NCBI RefSeq assembly: GCF_003862435.1
Contig: NZ_RHGY01000001.1
Coordinates: forward strand, 248,001 to 312,000
Reading direction: 5' to 3'
From: Weissella viridescens
GTDB lineage: Bacteria > Bacillota > Bacilli > Lactobacillales > Lactobacillaceae
DNA length: 64,000 nucleotides
Shown here: piece after piece, positions 17,084-26,364 of the stretch
Numbering within the stretch: position 1 is the stretch's first letter
Layout: each line of letters starts with the position of its first letter
Notes under the pieces: model-generated
The model's database searches: none
What the model was told of the DNA's origin: nothing
Seen by the model: the letters and a program-made list of their open reading frames with translations, nothing else
Program-made: the position numbers and the translations under genes

Positions 17084-19540
17084 TTAAAAATGGATGATTC
17101 CGTTAACTCCAGGAGTGCGCATTGAAATTGTACGTTCATTGTAAGCACGACCTGAGTAGTTACCTTCGGCAATAACGAAAGTACCATTGGCGTTAACCTT
17201 TTTAATGTAGGCAACGTGACCATATCCACCACCAAAGCCAACGATAGCACCAACCTTAGGTGTACGATCAACCTTGACACCACGAGCACGAGCATTTCCA
17301 GCCCATTGTGCACCATTACCCAAGAACTTGAATTGTGATGAATTAACACCTTGATCAGCTAGGATATGAGAAACGAAAGCCGTACATTGACCAGCAGGGT
17401 ATGAGTAACCACCGTTGTAGAAACCACGTACACCACTAGCGTAAACATTTGAAATGTTAGCAGCATAACCAAAGCGGTCTGTCTTAGCTAAACCATTTCC
17501 TTGGAAACGATATGCAGTGTTCCCGTTAATTGAAACAACCTTATTACGAACTTGCTTAAAGTTGTTATCGTAATATTCGTATGTCTTACCAACCTTACGA
17601 AGACCTGTTACGGCCTTACCATTGCTACCCAAGAAGTAAGCAGAACGGTTACCATCAATGTTGTAGTGAGTGTTACGCATTTGCTTCATGGTTTGGTTGT
17701 TGTAAGCTTCGATTTGCTTACGACCCTTAGCGTCGGTAAATTGACGAATACCACGAACCGCCTTACCGTTGTTGCCTAAGAAGTAGGCAGAGCGGTTGTT
17801 ATCAACGTTATAATAAGCATTACGCATTTGCTTCATCGTTGAGTTGTTGTAAGCCTCAACTTGTTTACGACCTTTAGCGTCAGTAAATTGACGAAGACCG
17901 CGGATGGCCTTACCATCTTTACCCAAGAAGTAAGCAGAACGATTACGATCAATGTTGTAATAGGCGTTACGCATTTGCTTCATGGTTTGGTTGTTGTAGG
18001 CTTCAATTTGCTTCTTGCCCTTGGCATCAGTAAATTGACGAATACCACGAACCGCCTTACCGTCTTTACCCAAGAAGTAAGCAGAACGGTTGTTATCAAT
18101 GTTGTAATAAGCATTGCGCATTTGCTTCATGGTTTGGTTGTTGTAGGCTTCAATTTGCTTCTTGCCCTTGGCATCAGTAAATTGACGAATACCACGAACC
18201 GCCTTACCGTCGTTACCTAAGAAGTAGGCAGAACGGTTACCATCAATGTTGTAATAAGCATTACGCATTTGGCTCATGTTTTGGTTGTTGTAGGCTTCAA
18301 TTTGCTTCTTACCATTAGCATCGGTAAATTCGCGAATCCCACGAATAGCCTTACCATCATTACCAAAGTAATAAACAGCAGCGCCCGTATCGTAGTAATT
18401 ATTACGAATTTGCTTGAATGTATCAGTATCGTAGTATTCGATTTGCTTCTTACCTTGTGCATCAGTGTAACCACGAAGTCCCTTAATGGCAAAACCGTTG
18501 CTGTTTAGGTAATAAGCAGTTGTACCGTTATCAATCGCAACAGAAGTGTTACGTTGCTTGGTCATGGTATTCTCATCATAAACTTCGACTAATTGTTGAC
18601 CGTCTTTGTTTGTGAATTGACGGACACCACGAACGGCAAAGCCATCGCCGTTGAAGTAATAAGTTGTTGTTGGGTTTTCATGAATGTAGCTATTACGAAC
18701 CTTGTTGAAAGTTTGATCGTAATATTCAATACGCTTAACACCATTTTGTGTATAAAATGTTCGAAGACCAGTAATGGCGTTACCTTGTGCATCAAAGTAG
18801 TAGACACGGTTATTGTCAAAACGCACATAGTCGTTACGAACTTGGCTAAAGTCGTTACCAAAATACTGCTTGTTCTTACCATCATTATAAATACCACGAA
18901 CGACAAAACCGGCGTCATCAAAACGATAATACTTGCCATCGATTTCTTGTAGACCAGTTAGCGCCTTACCATCCATAAAGTACTTGTTACCGTCCCAACC
19001 ATTCTTAAGTTGGACAGGCTTAACTGACTTACTGATTTGGGTTGTCTTTGAAGGGGATGTTGTTTCTTTTGGTGTTTGCTTGTTTTGTGAAGCAGCCTCA
19101 GAAGTAGCAGTGCTTTGAGATTGTGAAACAGGTGTTTCAGTTTGCTTTGATTGCGTACTTTGTGAGGTTGCTTGTTCAGAAGTTGCAACAGAGCTTGATT
19201 CAGAAGTTGCCGTACTTTGGGCACTAACTGATTGACTCGTTACTGATTGACTAGTACTAGTTGCACTTGTTTGATCTGAACTGGTTTGTGATGATGTTAC
19301 ATTTGAAGTGTTATTTGTTGTTTGTGATGAAACCAAACTTGAAGCGGCAGCAGATGTTTCCTGCACGCCAGTCGTCTCAGTAGCGACTTGAACAGTTTGG
19401 ATTTGGTTGTTTTGGGGTGCGTTAGATGCAACAGTGTCGGCACTTGCCTGAACGCCTGTTACTAATGCGGCAGCACCAACAAGGGCGCTAACCCACATTT
19501 TACCGCTTTTATACAATTTAATGTGATTTTTAGTTTGCAT
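17084..19540 (-). CDS. Secreted YG-repeat protein with C-terminal CHAP amidase/endopeptidase
   Basis: 818 aa, RBS AAGGAG. Order: KxYKSGKxW signal peptide (LYKSGKMW), Ser/Thr/Gln-rich linker (about 40-175), about eleven 49-residue aromatic repeats (about 183-690), CHAP domain (695-818). CHAP residues are Cys719 in PAGQCTAF, His775 in YGHVAY and Glu792/Asn794 in AEGNYSG. The product should cut peptidoglycan while the repeats hold it on the wall. The first 34 residues and the repeat block are very close to the 791-aa paralogue, indicating duplication plus exchange of the catalytic end. Confidence 0.92.
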   Translation of the reverse strand: MQTKNHIKLYKSGKMWVSALVGAAALVTGVQASADTVASNAPQNNQIQTVQVATETTGVQETSAAASSLVSSQTTNNTSNVTSSQTSSDQTSATSTSQSVTSQSVSAQSTATSESSSVATSEQATSQSTQSKQTETPVSQSQSTATSEAASQNKQTPKETTSPSKTTQISKSVKPVQLKNGWDGNKYFMDGKALTGLQEIDGKYYRFDDAGFVVRGIYNDGKNKQYFGNDFSQVRNDYVRFDNNRVYYFDAQGNAITGLRTFYTQNGVKRIEYYDQTFNKVRNSYIHENPTTTYYFNGDGFAVRGVRQFTNKDGQQLVEVYDENTMTKQRNTSVAIDNGTTAYYLNSNGFAIKGLRGYTDAQGKKQIEYYDTDTFKQIRNNYYDTGAAVYYFGNDGKAIRGIREFTDANGKKQIEAYNNQNMSQMRNAYYNIDGNRSAYFLGNDGKAVRGIRQFTDAKGKKQIEAYNNQTMKQMRNAYYNIDNNRSAYFLGKDGKAVRGIRQFTDAKGKKQIEAYNNQTMKQMRNAYYNIDRNRSAYFLGKDGKAIRGLRQFTDAKGRKQVEAYNNSTMKQMRNAYYNVDNNRSAYFLGNNGKAVRGIRQFTDAKGRKQIEAYNNQTMKQMRNTHYNIDGNRSAYFLGSNGKAVTGLRKVGKTYEYYDNNFKQVRNKVVSINGNTAYRFQGNGLAKTDRFGYAANISNVYASGVRGFYNGGYSYPAGQCTAFVSHILADQGVNSSQFKFLGNGAQWAGNARARGVKVDRTPKVGAIVGFGGGYGHVAYIKKVNANGTFVIAEGNYSGRAYNERTISMRTPGVNGIIHF
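17610..18370. repeat. Tandem 147-bp repeats inside the 818-aa gene
   Basis: At least five near-identical 49-codon units recur with 147-bp spacing (repeat motif near 17660, 17807, 17954, 18101, 18248). The core YNNQTMKQMRNAYYNID is shared with the neighbouring gene except that MID is NID. Confidence 0.9.
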
Positions 19541-19640
19541 CTGTTATCTCCTTAATCAATATCATCATATTAATGGGAAAATAATACATCTGGTTAACAG
19601 TGAGCTTAATGTTAGAACACATTTTGAAATAAAGTGTAAT

Positions 19641-19668
19641 AAAAAAAGTCCGAAGATTCGGACTTTTT
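19641..19668. terminator. Terminator between the 98-aa gene and the CHAP gene
   Basis: AAAAAGTCCGAA and TTCGGACTTTTT form a perfect stem with T7 on the minus strand, ending the transcript of the small membrane-protein gene. Confidence 0.85.
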
Positions 19669-19799
19669 GGGGCTGAAAATGTGTCTTGGGCGCTTTTTAA
19701 AGTAATTTTATGTGAAAAGCACACGCATTAAGCTGTAACATTTCTGCCATATATTTAATTAAACATGCATAAAGTATCGTTTATTGAGGAGGATTTACG

Positions 19800-20096
19800 T
19801 TAAATTTGGGTATCTTTGGGTTCAGCGGTAAAGGTGTCAAGGAGTGACCAGAATGCGACCACTACGAAAATAATGACAAAATGCCAAAGAACAGTTTGTA
19901 AGGCATTATTATACACATTTGTATATGTATTGATGAAATGATGTGTAAAAATGATTGCCAACAATTCTTCAATCCCAATAATAAGTGCTGTTAAAGCTGA
20001 AGCAGCAGCTAAAACAGTGACAACGAGTAGAATCGCTGAGGCAATGTGTTCTAGAATCCAAGCAATGCTCCAAGGTTTAGAATCAACAAGTTTCAT
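19800..20096 (-). CDS. Small membrane protein, unknown function
   Basis: 98 aa, RBS AAAGGAG before ATG. Two hydrophobic segments (about 17-48 and 68-88) separated by a short polar loop, with a cytoplasmic-looking acidic tail. No family recognised. It is divergent from uvrA and has its own terminator. Confidence 0.7.
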   Translation of the reverse strand: MKLVDSKPWSIAWILEHIASAILLVVTVLAAASALTALIIGIEELLAIIFTHHFINTYTNVYNNALQTVLWHFVIIFVVVAFWSLLDTFTAEPKDTQI

Positions 20097-20238
20097 GTTG
20101 GATCTCCTTTTGCGTTATATAAATATCATTATAAAGGGCTTTACTGTAAAATGGCACATAAATATGTCAGCTAAAGATAAATTTATAGAATTACTTCATA
20201 AAATTAGGTTATAACTAACATTTATGATTAAATAACTG

Positions 20239-20244
20239 TATAAT
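20239..20244 (+). promoter_or_regulatory. -10 element of uvrA promoter
   Basis: TATAAT preceded by TGT (extended -10) about 40 bp before the uvrA start; the -35 is poor. Confidence 0.55.
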
Positions 20245-20282
20245 AGTAAGATAATATTAAGCGTTAGAAAGTGAGATCCACT

Positions 20283-23138
20283 ATGGCACATGATTGGATA
20301 ACTATCCGGGGCGCTCGCGCCCATAATTTAAAGAATGTTGATGTCGATATTCCTCGTGACAAATTTGTGGTTATTACAGGATTATCCGGCTCTGGAAAAA
20401 GTTCGTTGGCGTTTGATACGCTCTACGCCGAAGGACAACGCCGTTATGTTGAAAGTTTGTCAGCGTACGCGCGTCAATTCTTAGGTCAAATGGATAAACC
20501 TGATGTTGATTCAATTGATGGGCTAAGTCCAGCGATTTCAATTGACCAAAAGACCACCTCAAAAAATCCCCGTTCAACCGTGGGAACTGTAACTGAAATT
20601 AATGATTATTATCGTTTGTTATATGCCCGCGTTGGCCAACCTGATCCTGATAAAGATGGCATTATTGTTGAAACGTCTATCGATCAAATGCTCAACGATT
20701 TAGAACAACGCCTAGAACCTGGGAGCCGTTTGCAAATTTTAGCACCGATCGTGCAACATAAACGTGGCTCACACGCGACGGCCATTGAGCGTATTAAGCG
20801 TGAAGGGTTCGTCCGGATGATGGTTGATGGTGAAATGCATGAAGTAACTGATGATATTCAATTAGATAAGAACAAATATCATGATGTTGCGATTGTTGTT
20901 GACCGTGTTATTTTGAAACCTGAATCACATGCACGTTTGTATGAAGCCTTTGAATCAGCCCTCCGTATGGCAGATGGTTTGGTAACGGTCGATGTCATCA
21001 AGGGTGAGCAATACACTTACTCTGACCACTATACGGGTGCCCTTAAAAAGTATGCCGTTGGTAAGCTTGAGCCACAGTTGTTTTCATTTAACGCCCCCGA
21101 TGGCGCCTGTGAAGTCTGTGGCGGTCTGGGGATTACTTTGGAAGTGGACCCTGATTTAGTCGTTCCGGACCCCAGTCTAACTTTGGCAGAAGGGGCAATT
21201 GCTGCATGGAACCCCATTTCATCTAAGTATTATCCTGAATTATTACGTCAATTCGCGGAACAAAATAACATCCCCATGGATGTGCCTTTTGAAAAGATGA
21301 AGGAGTCTGACAAGCAACAAATCTTGTATGGTTCAGATAAGCCATTCCATTTCCATTATGAAAATGATTTTGGTGGGGTGCGTGATGTGGATACGGACTT
21401 TGAAGGGGTGATTACAAACATCAGCCGTCGTTATAAGGAATCATCATCTGACTTTACACGTGAACAAATGCGTAGTTACATGAATGAATTAACTTGTACA
21501 ACATGTCATGGGTACCGATTAAATCAAGCTGCGCTATCCGTGAAGATCAATGGACATCACATCGGTGAAGTATCAGATTGGCCGGTTGATGAAGAATTAG
21601 CCTTCTTTAAGGATGTCAGCTTTGATGAACAAGACGAACAAATTGCTCGCCCAATTATCAAGGAAATCACCGATCGATTAAGTTTCTTGACGAACGTCGG
21701 ACTAGATTACTTAACCCTTTCGCGGGCCGCACGGACGTTATCTGGTGGGGAAGCCCAGCGAATCCGATTGGCCACACAAATTGGATCAAATTTGTCAGGA
21801 GTCATGTATGTTCTTGATGAACCTTCGATTGGATTGCACCAACGAGACAATGACCGTTTAATTACATCATTGAAAGCGATGCGTGACTTGGGGAATACCT
21901 TGATTGTCGTTGAACACGACGAAGACACGATGCTTGCGGCGGATTATATCGTTGACGTGGGACCAGGCGCTGGGGCGCACGGCGGTGAAATCATGGCGGT
22001 GGGAACGCCGGCAGAAATTGAAGCTAATCCCAAGTCGTTAACTGGTCAGTATTTAGCGGGAAAGAAATTTATCCCAGTGCCAAAGACGCGCCGTAAGGGT
22101 AACGGCGAAAAGATTACCATTAAGGGTGCTAAAGAAAATAACTTGAAGAACGTGAAAGCAGACTTCCCTTTGGGTAAGTTTGTTGCCGTCACGGGAGTTT
22201 CAGGTTCGGGTAAGTCAACTTTGGTGAACACGGTCTTAAAACGTGCGTTGAAGGCGGAGTTGAATAACAATTCTGAAAAGCCAGGTAAGTTTAAGTCGAT
22301 TGAGGGTGTTGACCAAATTGACAAGATTGTTGATATTGATCAGAGTCCAATTGGACGTACGCCACGTTCTAACCCAGCAACTTATACGGGTGTCTTTGAT
22401 GATATCCGTGATTTGTTTGCACAAACAAATGAAGCAAAGCTCCGTGGCTATGCCAAGGGTCGTTTCTCATTCAATACCAAGGGTGGGCGTTGTGAAGCAT
22501 GTAAGGGTGACGGGGTCATCAAGATTGAAATGAACTTTTTGCCTGATGTCTACGTGACCTGTGAAGTGTGTCATGGTACGCGTTATAACTCAGAAACCTT
22601 GGAAGTGAAATACCGTGATTTAACGATTGCGGATGTCTTGGATTTGACGGCAGAACAAGCCGTTGAATTTTTTGCACCAATTCCAAAGATTCGTCGTAAA
22701 CTTCAAACCATCGTTGATGTAGGGCTTGGCTACGTAAAGTTGGGTCAATCCGCAACAACACTATCTGGTGGAGAAGCGCAACGTATGAAGTTGGCCTCAG
22801 AATTACAACGTCGTTCAACGGGTAAGACGTTCTACATTTTAGATGAGCCGACTACTGGATTACACACAGATGATATTGCACGTTTGTTGGAAGTGCTTAA
22901 CCGTTTGGTTGATGGTGGCAACACTGTCTTGGTCATCGAACACAACTTAGATGTGGTGAAGACGGCTGACTGGGTCATCGACATGGGACCTGAAGGTGGT
23001 GCTGGTGGTGGACAAATTGTTGCGACAGGCACACCAGAAAAAATTGCGAAGGTTGCTGAATCATACACGGGTCAATATTTGGCGCCAATTATGTTGCGAG
23101 ATAAAGAACGTGAACGCTTGGCAAACGAAGCAAAATAG
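20283..23138 (+). CDS. uvrA: Excinuclease ABC subunit A
   Basis: DNA damage recognition ATPase of nucleotide excision repair, 951 aa from the ATG at 20283 (MAHDWITIRGARAHNLKNV, the usual UvrA start); an in-frame GTG 12 bases earlier is unlikely. Both ATPase halves are complete: Walker A GLSGSGKSS and GVSGSGKST, ABC signatures LSGGEAQR twice, and two Zn modules with CxxC pairs (CEVCGG with CTTCHG, and CEACKG with CEVCHG). uvrB does not precede it as it does in many Firmicutes. Confidence 0.98.
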   Translation: MAHDWITIRGARAHNLKNVDVDIPRDKFVVITGLSGSGKSSLAFDTLYAEGQRRYVESLSAYARQFLGQMDKPDVDSIDGLSPAISIDQKTTSKNPRSTVGTVTEINDYYRLLYARVGQPDPDKDGIIVETSIDQMLNDLEQRLEPGSRLQILAPIVQHKRGSHATAIERIKREGFVRMMVDGEMHEVTDDIQLDKNKYHDVAIVVDRVILKPESHARLYEAFESALRMADGLVTVDVIKGEQYTYSDHYTGALKKYAVGKLEPQLFSFNAPDGACEVCGGLGITLEVDPDLVVPDPSLTLAEGAIAAWNPISSKYYPELLRQFAEQNNIPMDVPFEKMKESDKQQILYGSDKPFHFHYENDFGGVRDVDTDFEGVITNISRRYKESSSDFTREQMRSYMNELTCTTCHGYRLNQAALSVKINGHHIGEVSDWPVDEELAFFKDVSFDEQDEQIARPIIKEITDRLSFLTNVGLDYLTLSRAARTLSGGEAQRIRLATQIGSNLSGVMYVLDEPSIGLHQRDNDRLITSLKAMRDLGNTLIVVEHDEDTMLAADYIVDVGPGAGAHGGEIMAVGTPAEIEANPKSLTGQYLAGKKFIPVPKTRRKGNGEKITIKGAKENNLKNVKADFPLGKFVAVTGVSGSGKSTLVNTVLKRALKAELNNNSEKPGKFKSIEGVDQIDKIVDIDQSPIGRTPRSNPATYTGVFDDIRDLFAQTNEAKLRGYAKGRFSFNTKGGRCEACKGDGVIKIEMNFLPDVYVTCEVCHGTRYNSETLEVKYRDLTIADVLDLTAEQAVEFFAPIPKIRRKLQTIVDVGLGYVKLGQSATTLSGGEAQRMKLASELQRRSTGKTFYILDEPTTGLHTDDIARLLEVLNRLVDGGNTVLVIEHNLDVVKTADWVIDMGPEGGAGGGQIVATGTPEKIAKVAESYTGQYLAPIMLRDKERERLANEAK

Positions 23139-23179
23139 CGTATACTTACTTTTAGTTAATAAAAAAGGAGGACAGAACT

Positions 23180-23299
23180 ATGGCTGAACGTTTAGATCAA
23201 GCTTCTGCACGTCGTAAGATGAAGAGTCCGAATATTAAAACACGCAAGCGGGCTTTGAAGGCATTACACGATGCTGCCGCACAATCTGCAAAGAAGTAA
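23180..23299 (+). CDS. 39-aa basic protein between uvrA and rapZ
   Basis: ATG with a textbook RBS (AAAGGAGG, 8 bases) opens 39 codons to TAA, followed at once by a terminator. The product starts MAERLDQASARRKMKSPN and is rich in Lys, Arg and Ala. It resembles, from memory only, a family of about 40-residue basic LAB proteins labelled putative metal homeostasis protein; that name is not supported by anything visible here. The RBS, terminator and codon use make it a real gene in my view. Confidence 0.7.
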   Translation: MAERLDQASARRKMKSPNIKTRKRALKALHDAAAQSAKK

Positions 23300-23309
23300 A
23301 TTTAAGATG

Positions 23310-23341
23310 AAAGCAATCTACTTGGGTAGGTTGCTTTTTTA
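23310..23341 (+). terminator. Terminator after the 39-aa gene
   Basis: AAAGCAATCTAC and GTAGGTTGCTTT pair around TTGG, followed by T6. Confidence 0.85.
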
Positions 23342-23415
23342 ATAAAGTTGGACCGAATTGGTCTATATTAATTGTTTCAATGGTATAATGCCAGTAGAGT
23401 TGAAAGGAGTTTGTT

Positions 23416-24306
23416 ATGGCTAAAAAAGAATTAGTAATTGTAACCGGGATGAGTGGTGCCGGTAAAACAGTTGCGATGAAAGCTTTTGAAGATTTAGGTT
23501 ATTTCACAGCCCAGAATCTACCAGCTAACTTGTTACCACAAGTCTGGCAAATGATTTCCAATGAACCAAACATTGAACGCGCAGCGATTATGATTGATAC
23601 CCGTTCGCGCCAGTTCTTTGAGGATTTGGACGAAGAACTATTTGAAATGAGTCAAGATAACCATGACGACTATAATTTGCGCGTGTTGTTTCTGGATGCC
23701 GATGATAAAGAATTAGTTGCCCGTTATAAGGAAACCCGCCGTCAGCATCCGCTAGCTGGTGACAAAGGAACCTTAGCAGGCTTGGAAGTAGAACGTGAAT
23801 TGATGGCTGACGTACGCAATATTGCGACTGACGTCATCGACACTAGCCAATTAGATGCAAAAGGCTTGCGTCAAACCATTGTGTCAAAGTTTGGCTCAGA
23901 ACATGATCGTCAAACCGCCTTTAGTGTGCAGGTGATGAGCTTTGGCTTTAAATACGGGTTACCAGCTGATGCAGATATTGTTGAAGATGTCCGTTTCTTG
24001 ACCAACCCATACTATCAACCAGAGTTACGGGAACAAACTGGTTTAGACAAGCCAGTTTGGGACTACGTTTGGAACGATCCGGATGCTGAAAAAATGTATC
24101 AGATGGATTATGAACGATTCAAGTGGCTTTTGCCACGCTACAAAGCCGAAGGTAAGTCATCATTGACGATTGCGTATGGATGTACCGGCGGTCAACATCG
24201 TTCGGTTGCCTTTGCCCATCGGCTAGCCCAAGATCTTTCCAAGGACTGGGTGGTCAATGAAAATCATCGTGATAAGGACCGACGGAAGGCAGGCTACGCA
24301 CAATGA
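23416..24306 (+). CDS. rapZ: RNase adapter / nucleotide-binding protein RapZ (YvcJ)
   Basis: 296 aa. Walker A GMSGAGKT lies at residues 10-17, and the conserved C-terminal signature GCTGGQHRSV with the final NHRD segment is present. In Gram-negatives RapZ governs GlmS through sRNA turnover; in Firmicutes (YvcJ) it affects competence. The stop overlaps the yvcK start by 4 bp (ATGA), the conserved rapZ-yvcK-whiA operon. RBS GAAAGGAG. Confidence 0.96.
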   Translation: MAKKELVIVTGMSGAGKTVAMKAFEDLGYFTAQNLPANLLPQVWQMISNEPNIERAAIMIDTRSRQFFEDLDEELFEMSQDNHDDYNLRVLFLDADDKELVARYKETRRQHPLAGDKGTLAGLEVERELMADVRNIATDVIDTSQLDAKGLRQTIVSKFGSEHDRQTAFSVQVMSFGFKYGLPADADIVEDVRFLTNPYYQPELREQTGLDKPVWDYVWNDPDAEKMYQMDYERFKWLLPRYKAEGKSSLTIAYGCTGGQHRSVAFAHRLAQDLSKDWVVNENHRDKDRRKAGYAQ

Positions 24307-25310
24307 CATCAGAATTTACAGTAGAAACAAAGCCAAAGATTGTTGTCATTGGTGGCGGTTCTGGGCAACCCATTATCCTTAAAGGCTTGAAGCAGTATGA
24401 TGCAGAATTAACAGCCGTTATTACTGTTGCCGATGATGGTGGTTCTTCTGGAACCCTACGCGACTATCTTGATATTATTCCCCCTGGCGATGTCCGCAAT
24501 GTGATGGCGGTCATGTCGAATGTGTCACCAGAATTTATTGATGTGTTCCAATATCGTTTCAAAAAGGAAGACGAAATGCTGGCTGGCCACGCACTAGGGA
24601 ATCTTGTGATTGCGGCGATGGCTGAAAAAGAAAATGATATTTTCCGTGGTGTGCAGATTCTATCGCATTTGATGAACGTTGACGGACATATTTACCCTGT
24701 GGCAAACGAGCCTTTGGTTTTGCATGCCCAATTTAAGGACGGAACTGAATTATCAGGGGAAGCTGAAATTACAGCGGCCCACAAGGTGATTGACCATATT
24801 TGGGTCACACCTCAAGACAATCAAGATGGCCGAGTTGCGCAAGCGCCAAGCGAAGTGATAAACGCCATTTTGAATGCGGATGAAATTGTTTTGGGGCCAG
24901 GAAGTCTATATACCAGTGTTTTGCCAAATCTTGTTGTCGAGAATGTACGGGAAGCCTTAAAGCTAACGCCAGCTAAAATTGTCTATATTGCCAATATTAT
25001 GACACAAAAGGGTGAAACCGATGGTTATAGTGAAGCGGACCATGTGCGTGCCATCAATGATCATATCGGTAGTCAGGTTGTTGATGCTGTAATCATGAAT
25101 ACGGGTGAAGTGCCAGATAACTATATTGATTGGCAAAAATGGAATGAGGTTTCAACGCAAGTGGCCTCAAATCCTGAGGAAGTTCGTAAAGAAGGGGCTG
25201 TGCCAATCACCGGAGACCTGTTAGAATTACGTGATGATGGCGCGTTCCATGATGGTGATGCTGTGGCAAAGCTAATCATGCAAATCGCAACAGGTCCGGA
25301 TGAAAAGTAA
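24303..25310 (+). CDS. yvcK: YvcK/CofD-like gluconeogenesis and cell-shape factor
   Basis: 335 aa. N-terminal GGGSGQP motif (residues 17-23) and the TVADDGGSSGTLRD signature of the CofD/YvcK family are present; GDVRNV and GHALGNL follow. YvcK binds UDP-sugars and is needed for peptidoglycan synthesis on gluconeogenic carbon sources in B. subtilis. It is translationally coupled to rapZ and followed 18 bp later by whiA. Confidence 0.96.
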   Translation: MTSEFTVETKPKIVVIGGGSGQPIILKGLKQYDAELTAVITVADDGGSSGTLRDYLDIIPPGDVRNVMAVMSNVSPEFIDVFQYRFKKEDEMLAGHALGNLVIAAMAEKENDIFRGVQILSHLMNVDGHIYPVANEPLVLHAQFKDGTELSGEAEITAAHKVIDHIWVTPQDNQDGRVAQAPSEVINAILNADEIVLGPGSLYTSVLPNLVVENVREALKLTPAKIVYIANIMTQKGETDGYSEADHVRAINDHIGSQVVDAVIMNTGEVPDNYIDWQKWNEVSTQVASNPEEVRKEGAVPITGDLLELRDDGAFHDGDAVAKLIMQIATGPDEK

Positions 25311-25328
25311 AATAAGGAGGATACCAAA

Positions 25329-26291
25329 GTGTCCTTTGCAAGTGATGTTAAAAAAGAGCTAACGATGCTCGAAGTGAACAATCCGGATAACGCAAAAGCT
25401 GAATTAGCAGCGCTGCTTCGGATGAACGGGTCCTTGGGGCTTAGTAATATGCACTTTACGTTGAATGTGCAAACGGAAAATGCGGCGATTGCCCGACGGA
25501 TTCTGAGTTTGCTTCAAAAGTTTTACCATTTGCCCGCAGAAATTTCGGTGCGGCGTCAAATGAAATTGAATAAGAATAATTTATACGTTGTTCGTATCGT
25601 GCAGGGCGTGGATGAATTACTGGAGGACTTACATATTCTCGATAATTTTGAAATGCGGCCAACTCCTCCGGATGATTGGTTGGAACCAGAGGGAATGGCC
25701 CGTTCCTATTTGCGGGGGGCCTTTCTGGCAGCGGGGTCAGTTAATAACCCCGAAACGAGTCGCTATCATTTAGAGATTTACTCACTCTATGAGGAGCAAG
25801 CTCAGCAGTTGTGCGACTTAATGAATCGTTTCGATTTAAACGCTAAGGTGGTCGATCGCCGATCTGGTTTCATTGTTTATCAAAAAGAAGCCGAGAAAAT
25901 TGCGGATATGTTGAATATCATGGGCGCGACGAATGCGATGCTGAAGATGGAAGATGTGCGTATTTTACGCGATATGCGAAATTCAGTGAATCGTTTAGTT
26001 AACGCTGAAAATGCGAATTTAGACAAGACCGTGAATGCCAGTCAAAAGCAAATCGACGACATTGAATTTTTAGATCAAGAAATTGGGTTACATCGATTGC
26101 CTGACAAGTTGCGTGAAATGGCGCAAGTTCGTTTAGAACATCGTGAGGAACCGATGTCAGCTTTAGGGAATTACATGCCCTCAGGCCCAATTTCAAAATC
26201 AGGTGTGAACCACCGTTTACGAAAACTAACGAAAATTGCCGATGATTTACGGGAAACCGGAAAATTGCCGAAAGATATTCGTCAAAACTAA
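25329..26291 (+). CDS. whiA: DNA-binding protein WhiA
   Basis: 320 aa starting with GTG (RBS AAGGAGG 9 bases upstream; no better ATG). It has the N-terminal LAGLIDADG-like domain (about 1-190, with [16 protein letters not shown]) and the C-terminal helix-turn-helix (about 220-305, [20 protein letters not shown]). It affects cell division and chromosome segregation in Firmicutes. Last gene of the rapZ-yvcK-whiA operon. Confidence 0.96.
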   Translation: MSFASDVKKELTMLEVNNPDNAKAELAALLRMNGSLGLSNMHFTLNVQTENAAIARRILSLLQKFYHLPAEISVRRQMKLNKNNLYVVRIVQGVDELLEDLHILDNFEMRPTPPDDWLEPEGMARSYLRGAFLAAGSVNNPETSRYHLEIYSLYEEQAQQLCDLMNRFDLNAKVVDRRSGFIVYQKEAEKIADMLNIMGATNAMLKMEDVRILRDMRNSVNRLVNAENANLDKTVNASQKQIDDIEFLDQEIGLHRLPDKLREMAQVRLEHREEPMSALGNYMPSGPISKSGVNHRLRKLTKIADDLRETGKLPKDIRQN

Positions 26292-26297
26292 AAACAA

Positions 26298-26314
26298 TTT
26301 GACCTTTGTTGACC
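26298..26314 (+). promoter_or_regulatory. CtsR operator at the clpP promoter
   Basis: TTTGACCTTTGTTGACC reads as two TTTGACC heptads, the second with one mismatch, separated by 3 bp (NTN). This is the CtsR heptad repeat (RGTCAAA-NAN-RGTCAAA) on the opposite strand, placed over the -35. Confidence 0.8.
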
Positions 26315-26326
26315 AAGTGTTAAAAT
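26299..26326 (+). promoter_or_regulatory. clpP promoter
   Basis: TTGACC and TAAAAT are 16 bp apart with a TGT extension before the -10. The -35 is inside the CtsR operator, so binding would block RNA polymerase. Confidence 0.75.
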
Positions 26327-26364
26327 GGTTAGATAAGTTTCAATATATGATTGGAGGAATGAAC

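Noticed and set aside
15125-18370. Regularly spaced repeats that could suggest a CRISPR array
   Set aside because: The 147-bp periodicity is coding (49 residues), repeats are contiguous without unique spacers, and no cas genes exist.
15201-18952. Long plus-strand open frames opposite the two hydrolase genes
   Set aside because: They are mirror readings of the 147-bp repeats, have no RBS, and the minus-strand frames carry clear domains.
19783-19800. GAGGAGG-like RBS on the plus strand at 19789
   Set aside because: No start codon follows at suitable spacing and no frame continues; it lies at the end of a minus-strand gene.
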